Shown piece by piece: positions 9,131 through 17,995 of a stretch of 64,000 nucleotides of DNA; the stretch's first letter is position 1; the number at the start of each line of letters is the position of its first letter. A program made the translations under genes and the position numbers. The notes beneath the pieces were generated by a model, which was not told where the DNA came from, ran no database searches, and was given only the letters and a program-made list of their open reading frames with translations. Source of the stretch: Thermogutta terrifontis (GTDB taxonomy: Bacteria > Planctomycetota > Planctomycetia > Pirellulales > Thermoguttaceae); contig NZ_CP018477.1 in NCBI RefSeq assembly GCF_002277955.1, forward strand, positions 3,927,206-3,991,205. Direction: 5' to 3'.

Positions 9131-9649
9131 TTGGTCCGCATAGAAATCGCGAATCAAATAAAACACCTGAAATTGGACCGGCCGCTCATTCGACGTGCCA
9201 TCCAGCGGATTTTGCGCCAGGCCAACATCAAGACCGGCGTGGTCAGCGTGGCGATCGTGGATGATGCCACCATCGCTAGCCTCCATGGACGTTATCTCAA
9301 TGACCCTGCTCCGACGGACGTCCTCAGTTTCGTCCTCGAGACAGGCCCCGAACATCTCGAAGGGGAAGTGGTCGTGAGTTACGACACGGCAGTAACCAGA
9401 GCAAAGGAACTCCGTGTCCCTGTGACATCCGAGTTGTTACTCTACGTTGTGCACGGTACACTACATTTGGTCGGGTACGATGACGTCACTCCAGCGCTGC
9501 GTCACAAAATGCGGATCGCGGAAAAAGAGGTGTTCGAAGCATTGAAAATCCCCTATCCTGGCCCCGAGAAGAACCGCATGAGCAAGCGTGGCAGAACCCG
9601 CAGAGTGAAAAAGAGTCGCGGGACTGGCAGCGGATCGGGGAACGGATGA
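9131..9649 (+). CDS. ybeY: Endoribonuclease YbeY, rRNA maturation
   Basis: 172 residues starting at TTG, with GGAGG 8 bases upstream as support. YbeY is a zinc-dependent endoribonuclease for 16S rRNA 3' maturation and ribosome quality control. The family signature H-G-x-L-H-L-x-G-Y-D is present (H108, H112). The third zinc ligand of H-x3-H-x5-H is Asp here (D118) rather than His. The conserved ALR.KM helix follows. The last 25 residues are a basic, Gly/Ser-rich extension (KRGRTRRVKKSRG) that could bind RNA. It precedes the CNNM/CorC-type gene by 39 bases, an order common in bacteria. Confidence 0.9.
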   Translation: MVRIEIANQIKHLKLDRPLIRRAIQRILRQANIKTGVVSVAIVDDATIASLHGRYLNDPAPTDVLSFVLETGPEHLEGEVVVSYDTAVTRAKELRVPVTSELLLYVVHGTLHLVGYDDVTPALRHKMRIAEKEVFEALKIPYPGPEKNRMSKRGRTRRVKKSRGTGSGSGNG

Positions 9650-9688
9650 AAAACTCGGGCTTGTTTGGAGTCCGCAAAAACGGAAAAG

Positions 9689-11029
9689 ATGCCAGAATTG
9701 TGGTGGTTTGTATCGGCGGTTGGGCTTGTCCTGGCCTGCATGGCGTCCACTGGTACCCGCGCACTCTCCGACTATTCGCGACACGATCTCGAAGAGTTAT
9801 GCCGCAAGCGAAAACAACCTGAGCGACTGCGGGCGGTTCTCCAAAACTACCGTCAAGCATCCATTGCAGCGGAATTGCTGGAAATTGTGCTCCTAATCCT
9901 TGTTATCGCTCTCAACGCCATACGCTGGACCAAACTGTGGAATGACGCCCAGTCTGCGGGACTCCTGCCTCAAATCAAAATTGTGGTCCCCTCTGTGGTG
10001 GGCGCATCGATCGCCATCCTTTTTGCAACCGTGTTTGTCCCCAGGGCCATATCCCTGCTCTGGGCGACTCCCGTCGTTTTCTACGGCTGGCCCCTCTGGA
10101 AACTCCTGACTCAACTGATGGCTCCCTTCCTGCTGCTCAGCCAGATAACTGAAGTGGCGATCAGCCGCGGTGCGGGGCGGTCGATCCCTAAGGAATCCGA
10201 AGAACAGTTTGAAGAAGAAATCCGCACCCTGGTCACCGAGGGCGAGAGGGAGGGTCTTATAGAGGAAGAAGCTCGGGAAATGATCGAGGGAGTCATCAAA
10301 CTGGCAGACGTCACCGTTTCCGAAATCATGACACCCCGGACAGAAATGGTGTGTCTGCCCAGCGATGTGTCGTGGGAAGAGATGCTTCAAACGATCATCC
10401 GCGAAGGACACACGCGCATTCCCGTTTTTGAAGAAACCCGAGATAACATCATCGGCATCCTCTACGTTAAAGACCTTTTGCCGTATCTTGCACAGCCCGC
10501 GGCCGAACAGCGGCCGGCCTGGACCACACTGCTGCGCGAGCCGGTCTTCGTCCCGGAAACCAAGTCCGTCCATGCCCTCATGCAGGAATTCCAAAAAACC
10601 CACAATCATCTGGCCGTGGTTCTTGATGAATATGGAGGTGTCTCAGGCATCATCACTCTCGAGGATATTCTGGAAGAAATCGTGGGAGAGATTGAGGACG
10701 AACTCGATCACGAGACCGTCCAGGAAATTGTCATTCGTGAGGATGGCCGAGCAGAGGTGCGCGGTTCCGCGCGGGTGGAAGAGATTAATCGTCGGCTGAA
10801 TCTCAATTTGCCCGAAGATGAGGAATACGACACGATTGCCGGATTGATGATGACCCATCTGGGCCGTGTGCCGCGGGTGGGCGAATCTTTGGTTGTTGCG
10901 AATGTCCGCCTCACGGTTTTGGAAGGAGATCGCCGTCGCATCAGAAGAATCTTTCTCGAACCATCCGCGGATTCAGAACCAGGCCTGGATCAGCACCGCG
11001 ATGGGGCGGGAGTTGAAGTCTCCTCGTAA
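9689..11029 (+). CDS. CNNM/DUF21 membrane protein with CBS pair and CorC domain
   Basis: 446 residues from the ATG at 9689; an in-frame TTG at 9665 would add eight residues and cannot be excluded. The N-terminal CNNM (DUF21) domain has helices near residues 5-22, 53-75, 95-120 and 125-145. A cytosolic CBS pair follows (EIMTPRTEMVCLP..., then FVPETKSVHALMQEF with the DEYGGVSGIITLEDILEEI motif). The protein ends in a CorC_HlyC domain. Family members are linked to magnesium or cobalt efflux and to membrane integrity; the old name hemolysin C is misleading. It follows ybeY closely and probably shares its transcript. Confidence 0.9.
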   Translation: MPELWWFVSAVGLVLACMASTGTRALSDYSRHDLEELCRKRKQPERLRAVLQNYRQASIAAELLEIVLLILVIALNAIRWTKLWNDAQSAGLLPQIKIVVPSVVGASIAILFATVFVPRAISLLWATPVVFYGWPLWKLLTQLMAPFLLLSQITEVAISRGAGRSIPKESEEQFEEEIRTLVTEGEREGLIEEEAREMIEGVIKLADVTVSEIMTPRTEMVCLPSDVSWEEMLQTIIREGHTRIPVFEETRDNIIGILYVKDLLPYLAQPAAEQRPAWTTLLREPVFVPETKSVHALMQEFQKTHNHLAVVLDEYGGVSGIITLEDILEEIVGEIEDELDHETVQEIVIREDGRAEVRGSARVEEINRRLNLNLPEDEEYDTIAGLMMTHLGRVPRVGESLVVANVRLTVLEGDRRRIRRIFLEPSADSEPGLDQHRDGAGVEVSS

Positions 11030-11217
11030 CTCCCGACAAGTATGTAGCTTTGATCGCAACGTGCCCCCAGGAGACCGGGGTTGCCCGGAAGATCGCCGCG
11101 GAAAGGGGTTTCCTTCTGAGACACTTCACCAGGTTCGGAAACAGCAGTGTGCACATGTCATAAAGCGGAAACATCGTCGGAAAGCCGAATCGTAATCCGA
11201 AGGGCAAAGGAAGATCC

Positions 11218-12276
11218 ATGTCTGAGTCATTACAACGCTATTACGCAGCCCTCTGTCAAACAAATCTGCCCAACGCCGTGGACATGGCAGGTATGCACCG
11301 AAATGTCGGTCGCATGCTGGAGATGGCCCAGTACGCCGTCAAGGGCTACGAGCCTTTTTTCCCGGTGAAACTGGTGGTATTTCCTGAATTTGCTCAGGTG
11401 GCGCCCGTGTTCGAAACCGTGGAGGAACTCCACGATCGACTGGCCGTACCTATCCCTAACGAATTCCTCGATCGATATTGCGACTTAGCCCGTAAACTTG
11501 GCGTTTATATCCAGACGAGCAGCTTTCTGGAAAAGGATTCCCGCTATCCCGGTCACGTCTTTAACACGACATGCTTGGTAGGTCCTGATGGAATCCTCTT
11601 GAAATACCGCAAGGTCCATCCCTGGATTCCTTGGGAGCTTCACACCAGCCCCCACGATCTCCCCGACTATCAGGAACCGTTGTTCCCGGTGGTTCAGACT
11701 GAGATCGGCTGCCTCGGCGTCGCCATCTGCTACGACTGGCTCTTCCCCGAGGCCATCCGCCAGCTCGCCCTCCAGGGGGCCGAAGTGCTTTTGCGTGTCT
11801 CCGCCTACATGGACCCCTGGGGCACCGCCTCGCCGATGGAATGGTGGACGCTCGTCAACCGAGTGCGGGCGATTGAGAATTTGGCCTATGTCGTGGCCTG
11901 CAATCAGGGGGCTTCCCTGCGAAACTACCCACCTTTTAGCTGGCCGGGAGGCAGCATGATCGTGGACTACGATGGGCGGATCATCGTGCAGGCGGAACCC
12001 GGTACAGGCGAAAAGATCGTTGTTGGCCCGGTCGATATCGCCGCTGTTCGGGAGGAGCGTAACCGCCGACTGGGACATCACATGCTGGCACACCTCCGTA
12101 CCGAGGCTTATTCCGGTTACCGAATTTCCATCTATCCCCAGGCCGCCACCAGTGCTCCGCCCACCGCAGACGATGTGAACAATCGGATCAACATCGGCCG
12201 ACTTCGCTGGCGTCAAGCATGCCAGCAACTAAAAAAGCAAACAGAAACGGTGAGTGAGAACGAGGCCCACGTGTGA
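11218..12276 (+). CDS. Nitrilase-family carbon-nitrogen hydrolase (amidase)
   Basis: 352 residues with AAAGGAAG before the ATG. The catalytic triad of the superfamily is visible: Glu in FPEFAQ (E57), Lys in KYRKVHPW (K132) and Cys in AICYDWLFPE (C171). Residues around the pocket (YMDPWGTASPMEWW, NRVRAIENLAYVVACNQG) resemble aliphatic amidases and N-carbamoyl amide hydrolases, but the substrate cannot be named. The protein is longer than minimal family members because of a C-terminal extension after residue 300. It overlaps the next gene by four bases (GTGA), so translation of the two is probably coupled. Confidence 0.85.
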   Translation: MSESLQRYYAALCQTNLPNAVDMAGMHRNVGRMLEMAQYAVKGYEPFFPVKLVVFPEFAQVAPVFETVEELHDRLAVPIPNEFLDRYCDLARKLGVYIQTSSFLEKDSRYPGHVFNTTCLVGPDGILLKYRKVHPWIPWELHTSPHDLPDYQEPLFPVVQTEIGCLGVAICYDWLFPEAIRQLALQGAEVLLRVSAYMDPWGTASPMEWWTLVNRVRAIENLAYVVACNQGASLRNYPPFSWPGGSMIVDYDGRIIVQAEPGTGEKIVVGPVDIAAVREERNRRLGHHMLAHLRTEAYSGYRISIYPQAATSAPPTADDVNNRINIGRLRWRQACQQLKKQTETVSENEAHV

Positions 12277-13091
12277 GCAGCACCCCATCGCGAAATTCGG
12301 TCAATTTTTGGCGGATACTTGCCAGGAGGCAAAGAATATCGCCTGAATCTTTCGCCGGCCGCGACAGGTCAGCCAGAAAACGGTTGCTTGGTGATCTGCT
12401 GCTCGCCGCTGTGTGCTTCGCTCTCGTGTTTGCCATATTCTTTTGGCGTCCGATGGGCCAGCCGGATCCCACCAGGCATCCAGCAGTTGGAAAGCCAGGA
12501 GACTTTCTCCATGTCTACTCGTTGGAAGAACTCCTCAAGCCAAGCGGTATCGTTGAATCGACGGCACCCCAGGTGATCGCCCCAGTGACTTTAGACAAGC
12601 TCCAAGGACATGTGACCGTGGTTGTGTTTTGGGGCCCCTGGATTCCCACCAGTGAAGAAGCAGTTTCCCGTCTCGCTGGCATGCTCCCGGTGACAACGCG
12701 AAAAGATTTTCGTTTTGTGGCGGTTGCTTGCCCACCACCCCCTGATCGCACTCTCCCGGAAGACTTCTTGGTTTGGACACACACGACCTGGCAGGGCCTG
12801 CATGTCCCCACGCTATGTTATGTTGATCTGGAACGAACGAGCCAGTACCGGTTCCTGCTCCTTGCCCAGCCCGAGGTGTCTGAAGCGGCTACTCTTCCTC
12901 CGCTCCCCATCCCCACGATTGTTCTCCTCGATCGCAACGGACTGATTCGCGCGGTATGGACGGGATGGCTTCCGGGATACGATCGCCAGGTGAGTCAAAT
13001 GGTGGACCGACTTTTGGGACCATCGGTCAGTGAGACATCGCAATCGCCCGCCGACTCCGGGACATCCGTGCCATCTCCAGAATCACGATGA
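12273..13091 (+). CDS. Membrane-anchored thioredoxin-fold protein lacking active-site cysteines
   Basis: 272 residues starting with GTG inside the stop of the amidase gene. A basic N-terminus is followed by one transmembrane helix (about 39-59), placing the rest outside the membrane. Residues about 105-255 look like a TlpA/redoxin domain: a strand VTVVVFWGPW, then a helix, then RFVAVACPPP, IPTIVLLDRNGLIRAVWTG. At the place of W-C-x-x-C the sequence is W-IPTS, so both redox cysteines are gone and disulfide chemistry at that site is not expected. A structural or binding role is more likely. The C-terminal 30 residues are Ser/Pro-rich. Its 3' end overlaps the convergent SRAP gene by nine bases. 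Confidence 0.7.
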   Translation: MSSTPSRNSVNFWRILARRQRISPESFAGRDRSARKRLLGDLLLAAVCFALVFAIFFWRPMGQPDPTRHPAVGKPGDFLHVYSLEELLKPSGIVESTAPQVIAPVTLDKLQGHVTVVVFWGPWIPTSEEAVSRLAGMLPVTTRKDFRFVAVACPPPPDRTLPEDFLVWTHTTWQGLHVPTLCYVDLERTSQYRFLLLAQPEVSEAATLPPLPIPTIVLLDRNGLIRAVWTGWLPGYDRQVSQMVDRLLGPSVSETSQSPADSGTSVPSPESR

Positions 13092-13874
13092 GTTGTTATC
13101 AAATAGTGTGCCTGTCCCGGCGGCAGGCTCAACGCACCGTGGCCCCTCGTGTCGCGTTGAATTCACGTAGGAAGAGACCGCCACGGCCTCCATTTCGTCC
13201 TCAGGGTACGGCCGAATCCATTCCCGCAGCCTGTCAAACTGGATGATCGTGGGGTTCAGCCACAAGTCATAGGCCTCAGGCGGCAAGATGAGGGGCATCC
13301 GGTTGTGGAATCTCGCCACCAGCGGATTGGGTTCCACCGTGAGGACGGTACATGTCTCCAGGATCTCACCGGTTGGGCTGTGCCACTGATCCCAAAGGCC
13401 GGCCAGGGCAAACAGCCTGTCACCCCGCAGGCGAATGAGATAAGGCTGCTTCCCTCTGGAAGACGCCTTCCACTCATAGAAGCCGTCCGCCGGAATGAGA
13501 CACCGGCGGTACCGGGCGGCAGTCCGAAATGCAGGCTTTGTGCCCACGGTTTCCGCCCGAGCATTGATCAATCGGTTCCCCACAGAAGGGTCTTCCGCCC
13601 AGTGCGGCACCAGGCCCCATTTGACCCACGCCCATTCCCGCTTTACAGCAGGCTCCGCGTCGCTGCCGACGGCAGGCGAGGCTGATTTCGGGGAAGCCGC
13701 ATTGATCTCGGGAGTTCGCTCTTCCGCACCAGGCTCGGCCTGCTGTGCCCGAACTATTCCAACCATTTGCCCCGGCCCGATGTTATAGCGAGGTGAAAAA
13801 TCGGGAAGGTCCAGCAGGCGAAAATGATTTGCCACCTCTTCAGGTGTCGCACGCAATGTGAATCGGCCACACAT
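13083..13874 (-). CDS. SRAP-family abasic-site DNA-protein crosslink protein (YedK/HMCES)
   Basis: 263 residues beginning MCGRFTLRA. Cys2, exposed after Met removal, forms a stable thiazolidine crosslink with abasic sites in single-stranded DNA and so shields them. Other family residues are visible: Asn in LINARAET, Glu in GFYEWK and His in RFHNRMPLIL. An insertion of about 30 residues after residue 45 (rich in A, P, E and S) is not part of the core fold. The gene is convergent with the thioredoxin-fold gene and the two overlap at their 3' ends. Older annotations call this family SOS-response-associated peptidase. Confidence 0.92.
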   Translation of the reverse strand: MCGRFTLRATPEEVANHFRLLDLPDFSPRYNIGPGQMVGIVRAQQAEPGAEERTPEINAASPKSASPAVGSDAEPAVKREWAWVKWGLVPHWAEDPSVGNRLINARAETVGTKPAFRTAARYRRCLIPADGFYEWKASSRGKQPYLIRLRGDRLFALAGLWDQWHSPTGEILETCTVLTVEPNPLVARFHNRMPLILPPEAYDLWLNPTIIQFDRLREWIRPYPEDEMEAVAVSSYVNSTRHEGPRCVEPAAGTGTLFDNNSS

Positions 13875-14057
13875 CAGGAAGTCCTACCAGCCGTGTTCCT
13901 GCTCTTGTCTTCCACCGCGAATACCTATTCTATCGATTGCCCGCGTTAAAAACGTACAGATCCCACCTGGCCGGGTGGCAAAAACGCCCGAAACGTGCTA
14001 AAAAATCATCACTTGTTCGCTGTCGTCCAGCACGGACCCTTGACCGAGGAGGGACCC

Positions 14058-14930
14058 ATGGCCATTCCAGGGCTTACGATTATTGGGGAATCAATTAACG
14101 ACTCTGTGCCTTCGACGAAGGCACTTTTCGACGCTGGAGATCTTGACGGAATTGTGGCGCTCGCAAGAAGTCAGGCGGAGGGTGGAGCCGCCTATATCGA
14201 TGTCAACATCGGCTCCCGAAGCCCCGAGCTCATGGCTGAAGTGGTCCGCCGCATTCAGGAAGCCATCGACAAGCCACTTTCCATCGACACCCCTGATCCT
14301 CAAATCGCCCGGGCGGGATTGGAAGCCTACTCGATCGAACGTGCGAAAGGTGCCAAGCCGATCCTCAATTCAATCACCGTCTCCCGCGAGGAAATGTGGC
14401 GCCTTTATGAAATCCGGCCATTCAAGCCCATTCTCTTGGCAACCGAAGTCTTGCTCGATGGCCGCCCGCAACCCGCACGCACTGCGGAGCAAACCTACCA
14501 GGCAGCCAAATATCTTGTGGATCTCGCGCGAAAGTATTGCCCGGGAATTGGAAATGACGATTTGATTATCGATCCCGGTATCGTACCCATTGCCAGTGAT
14601 ACTGAAGGAAATCTGAAACGGCTGTTGGGTGCGATGAAGCTCATTCACGAGGATCCCGACCTGGCCGGTGTGCACATGTCGGTAGGCTTGAGCAACTTCA
14701 CCGTCATGCTTCCGTCCAAGCGGAAGGATGGTTCTCCGGTGAAGAGTGCCCTCGAGTCGGCCTTTCTCACCAAGGCCATGCCGCTTGGTCTGGATATGAT
14801 CATCGGCTCGGTCAAACGGAAATACGAACTGCTGCCGGAAGACCATCCCGCCATGCGGTGCCTGGAAGCAGTGCTCCAGGCCGATGGCTTTGATGCAATC
14901 ATGGCAGTACGAAGATTCTATGCGGAATAA
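14058..14930 (+). CDS. Pterin-binding methyltransferase domain protein (MetH/AcsE-type)
   Basis: 290 residues; GAGGAGGG precedes the ATG at 14058. The whole protein is one pterin-binding TIM barrel. GESIND near the start, GAAYIDVNIGS, LSIDTPDP, PILNSITV, DDLIIDPGIVP and VGLSNFT are the strand ends that hold methyltetrahydrofolate in MetH, AcsE and related corrinoid methyltransferases. A methyl donor step from methyl-H4folate to a cobalamin protein is the likely reaction. It lies 97 bases before a free-standing homocysteine methyltransferase, so the two could act as a split methionine synthase. No cobalamin-binding protein is encoded nearby. Confidence 0.85.
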   Translation: MAIPGLTIIGESINDSVPSTKALFDAGDLDGIVALARSQAEGGAAYIDVNIGSRSPELMAEVVRRIQEAIDKPLSIDTPDPQIARAGLEAYSIERAKGAKPILNSITVSREEMWRLYEIRPFKPILLATEVLLDGRPQPARTAEQTYQAAKYLVDLARKYCPGIGNDDLIIDPGIVPIASDTEGNLKRLLGAMKLIHEDPDLAGVHMSVGLSNFTVMLPSKRKDGSPVKSALESAFLTKAMPLGLDMIIGSVKRKYELLPEDHPAMRCLEAVLQADGFDAIMAVRRFYAE

Positions 14931-15027
14931 GCGATGTGCAGATGCAACTTTGGCAATTTTTTGATGAGGTTTTGTAACTGACAACGTTCTTCCCGAAGCC
15001 AAGCTATTGACAGACAGAGGATGCTCG

Positions 15028-15909
15028 ATGTTGCACGTCGTGATTCAGGAACTGCTGCAAAAAGCCCCCGTGATTTTGGATGGAGCATGGGGAACTCAAT
15101 TGCAAGCCCGCGGGTTACCGGTGGGTGCGTGCCCCGACGAATGGAATCTCTCCCATCCAGCCGACGTGGAGGCAGTTGCCCGCGCCTATGTGGAAGCAGG
15201 AAGCCAGATCATCCTCACGAATACCTTTGGCGCCAATCCCATCACACTGGAGCGCCACGGCCTGGCCGACAAAACGGTCACGATCAATCGGGCAGGTGTT
15301 GAAATCTCAAAACGGGCAGCAGCGGGCAAAGCACGCGTGTTTGCCTCCATCGGACCGACGGGTGTGATGCTCATGATGGGCACCAAGACGCCCGAAGAAG
15401 TGCGGTCAGCGTTCCTCGTTCAAGCCCAGGCACTGGCCGAGGCCGGAGCGGATGGTTTGGTCATTGAAACCATGTCCGATCCTGCCGAGGCTCTCCTGGC
15501 CCTAGAAGCGGCCAAAACCACCGGTTTACCCGTCGTGGCCTGCATGACTTTCGACTCGGGAAAAAATCGGGACCGAACCATGATGGGAACCACGCCCGAA
15601 CAGGCCGCCGAACAACTCTCGGCCGCCGGTGCCGAGGTCATTGGTGCCAACTGTGGCGCGGGTCCGGAGAATTATGTCACTATCTGCCGACGATTGAAAA
15701 CCGCGACGGACCGCCCCATTTGGATCAAGCCCAATGCGGGTCTACCAGAAATCGTGGATGGTCGAACCGTGTACCGCATCACCCCCCAGGAATTCGCGGA
15801 GTACGTGCCCAAGCTGGTCGAAGCAGGGGCGAGTTTTATTGGAGGGTGCTGTGGAACAACGCCGGAGTTTATCAAAGCGGTTTGTCATCTCTTGGCAAAC
15901 GCCGGCTGA
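15028..15909 (+). CDS. Homocysteine S-methyltransferase family protein
   Basis: 293 residues. The ATG at 15028 has AGAGG 7 bases upstream and is preferred over a TTG at 15007. The zinc site that activates homocysteine is complete: Cys in GANCGAGPEN and the Cys pair in FIGGCCGTTPE near the C-terminus. ILDGAWGTQLQ at the N-terminus and TNTFGANP are family hallmarks. The length fits the Hcy domain of MetH standing alone. Next to the pterin-binding gene it may methylate homocysteine with a separate corrinoid carrier; use of S-methylmethionine or betaine as donor is an alternative. Confidence 0.88.
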   Translation: MLHVVIQELLQKAPVILDGAWGTQLQARGLPVGACPDEWNLSHPADVEAVARAYVEAGSQIILTNTFGANPITLERHGLADKTVTINRAGVEISKRAAAGKARVFASIGPTGVMLMMGTKTPEEVRSAFLVQAQALAEAGADGLVIETMSDPAEALLALEAAKTTGLPVVACMTFDSGKNRDRTMMGTTPEQAAEQLSAAGAEVIGANCGAGPENYVTICRRLKTATDRPIWIKPNAGLPEIVDGRTVYRITPQEFAEYVPKLVEAGASFIGGCCGTTPEFIKAVCHLLANAG

Positions 15910-15963
15910 AAACTTACTGCATCAGTTGTCTCAGTAACTTTCCTGCCGATTGCAACTTGAACA

Positions 15964-17175
15964 ATGACTTCACGCGAACGCGTTCTCTGTGCGGTGTCTC
16001 ACCAGGAGCCGGATCGGGTGCCCATCGACTTTGGGGCCACACGACAAACCGGGATTGCGGCCGCCGCCTACCATCGCCTCAAACAGCGTTTGGGTTTGAT
16101 CACTCCCACCCGTGTCTATGACGTCTACCAGATGCTTGCCGAAATCGAACGACCGATCCTGGAACGTTTTGGTGCCGATGTTATTGGGCTTCACAGGCGC
16201 CGAGTGGCCTTTGGAATCGCCAACGAAAATTGGAAACCCTGGCAACTGTTTGATGGCACGCCGGTCGAAGTGCCGGGCGAGTTTAATCCCGTCACGGAAC
16301 CCGATGGTTCACTCACACTCTACGATCAGCAGGGGCGCCCTATCGCGAAAATGCCCAAGGACGGTTTCTACTTTGATCGACTTGATAAATATCCGGGCGC
16401 TGCCCATGTGGATCCAGAAACGCTGGACATTCCCCTCCTTACCCAGCAGGAGTGTGACGAACTTGGAGCCCAGGCGGAAGCATTGTACCGCAACACGGAT
16501 TTCGCCATCATCGCAGCGATGGGTCCTCCTTTTGAACTTTTCTTTGGGCTCGGAACTGGCGATTTCGCAGCCTGGATGATCACCTTGGTCAGCGAACCGG
16601 ACTACGTCCGAGCATTGTACGAACGCATTGTCGAAGCCTGGCTCGAGAATTTGCGGCGCTTCCATCAGGCGGTCGGTGACCACATTCAGATTATTCAATT
16701 TAATGATGATCTCGGAACGCAGGATCGCCCGTTTCTATCTCCAAAATTATTCAAAGATCTCATTTTTCCATACTATAAAAGGGGGCTCGATTGGATCCAC
16801 CAAAACACGAACTACAAAGTGTTCATGCACAATGACGGTGCGATTTATGACTTTATTCCGATCTTGATTGAAATGGGGGTGGACATCCTCAACCCAATTC
16901 AGACCACGGCCAAAGGCATGGATCCCGCGCGCCTCAAGGCAGAATTCGGCGATAAACTTACTTTTTGGGGGGCCGCGTGTGACTGTCAAAGAACGCTGCC
17001 ATTCGGAACGCCCGAGGACGTTGCCCGAGAGGTGGAAGAAAACATCCGCATCTTAGCCCCTGGCGGCGGGTATGTGTTTGCATCGGTCCATAATATTCAA
17101 GCTAACTGCCCGCCTGAGAATATCATGGCAATGTTTGACACAGCGCTTGCTAAAGGCCGATATCCCATTCAGTAG
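15964..17175 (+). CDS. Uroporphyrinogen-decarboxylase-family methyltransferase (MtaA-like)
   Basis: 403 residues. Members of this family that open with MTSRERV.A and the motif EPDRVPID are usually cobamide or coenzyme methyltransferases rather than haem enzymes. A metal site is suggested by FMHNDGA (His) and GAACDCQRTLP (Cys). FNDDLGTQDRPFLSP lines the pocket. Residues needed for uroporphyrinogen decarboxylation were not identified. With the two preceding genes it suggests methyl transfer from a methoxy or methylamine compound. There is no clear ribosome-binding site before the ATG, which starts 54 bases after the homocysteine methyltransferase. Confidence 0.82.
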   Translation: MTSRERVLCAVSHQEPDRVPIDFGATRQTGIAAAAYHRLKQRLGLITPTRVYDVYQMLAEIERPILERFGADVIGLHRRRVAFGIANENWKPWQLFDGTPVEVPGEFNPVTEPDGSLTLYDQQGRPIAKMPKDGFYFDRLDKYPGAAHVDPETLDIPLLTQQECDELGAQAEALYRNTDFAIIAAMGPPFELFFGLGTGDFAAWMITLVSEPDYVRALYERIVEAWLENLRRFHQAVGDHIQIIQFNDDLGTQDRPFLSPKLFKDLIFPYYKRGLDWIHQNTNYKVFMHNDGAIYDFIPILIEMGVDILNPIQTTAKGMDPARLKAEFGDKLTFWGAACDCQRTLPFGTPEDVAREVEENIRILAPGGGYVFASVHNIQANCPPENIMAMFDTALAKGRYPIQ

Positions 17176-17230
17176 TCGAATATATTCCTGTTTATTTTCA
17201 CATTCCGAGCAATATGTGACCAATTGAATC

Positions 17231-17995
17231 ATGCGACTTATCGTTGTTGCCTGTGAAATCTTTTACCGCGAACTTTGCCTGGCCGTGGCACAGTCTCCCA
17301 ACACCGTGGACTTGCTCTTTTTGCCCAAGGGGCTTCACGATGTGGGCGCCCAGCGAATGTCGGCGAGACTCGCCGAAGCCGTCCAGAGCGTGGACACGTC
17401 GCGTTACGAGGCTATTTGCTTGGGGTATGGGCTTTGCAACAATGGGATTATTGGACTCACAGCCCGCGATATTCCCCTCGTCATCCCCCGCGCCCACGAC
17501 TGTATAACCCTCTTTCTCGGCAGTCATCAGCGCTACCTGGAGTATTTTCACGCAAATCCTGGAGTTTATTTCCAAACGCCTGGATGGATCGAACGGGGAG
17601 AGGACCTCTCACAGCATGGCCCCGATTCAATTGTTCGCAAAATGGGTGTACTGGACAGCTACGAGGAATGGGTGGCCAAGTATGGCGAGGAAAACGCCCG
17701 GTATCTCCTGCAGCAATTGGGTAATCTTGCCAAAAACTACGGTAAAATTGCTTATATTCGAACTCATACGGGCTGTGACGCCATTTTTGAGAACATCGCA
17801 CGCCGCAAAGCAGAGGAGCGGGGCTGGCAATTTGAAGTCCTGGACGGGGATTTGAGGCTCATTCGGGCATTGGTTGATGGTCAGTGGAACGAGCAGGAGT
17901 TTCTGATTGTTCCACCGGGGTGCCGTGTTGCTCCCTCGTTCGACGATCAGATCATCCAATTGGAAATGGTCAACACTCCAGCGGTGGACGTCTGA
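17231..17995 (+). CDS. DUF1638 protein, putative methyl-transfer accessory factor
   Basis: 254 residues. It matches the pattern of DUF1638 proteins: an N-terminal VVACEIFYREL, LGYGLCNNGI, and VIPRAHDCITLFLGS, with Cys and His residues that could bind a metal or corrinoid. Proteins of this family are often encoded beside corrinoid-dependent methyltransferases, as here between two MtaA-like genes, but their biochemical role is not known to me. It is soluble and has no signal peptide. The start 55 bases after the preceding gene suggests one transcript. A function beyond association should not be assumed. Confidence 0.8.
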   Translation: MRLIVVACEIFYRELCLAVAQSPNTVDLLFLPKGLHDVGAQRMSARLAEAVQSVDTSRYEAICLGYGLCNNGIIGLTARDIPLVIPRAHDCITLFLGSHQRYLEYFHANPGVYFQTPGWIERGEDLSQHGPDSIVRKMGVLDSYEEWVAKYGEENARYLLQQLGNLAKNYGKIAYIRTHTGCDAIFENIARRKAEERGWQFEVLDGDLRLIRALVDGQWNEQEFLIVPPGCRVAPSFDDQIIQLEMVNTPAVDV

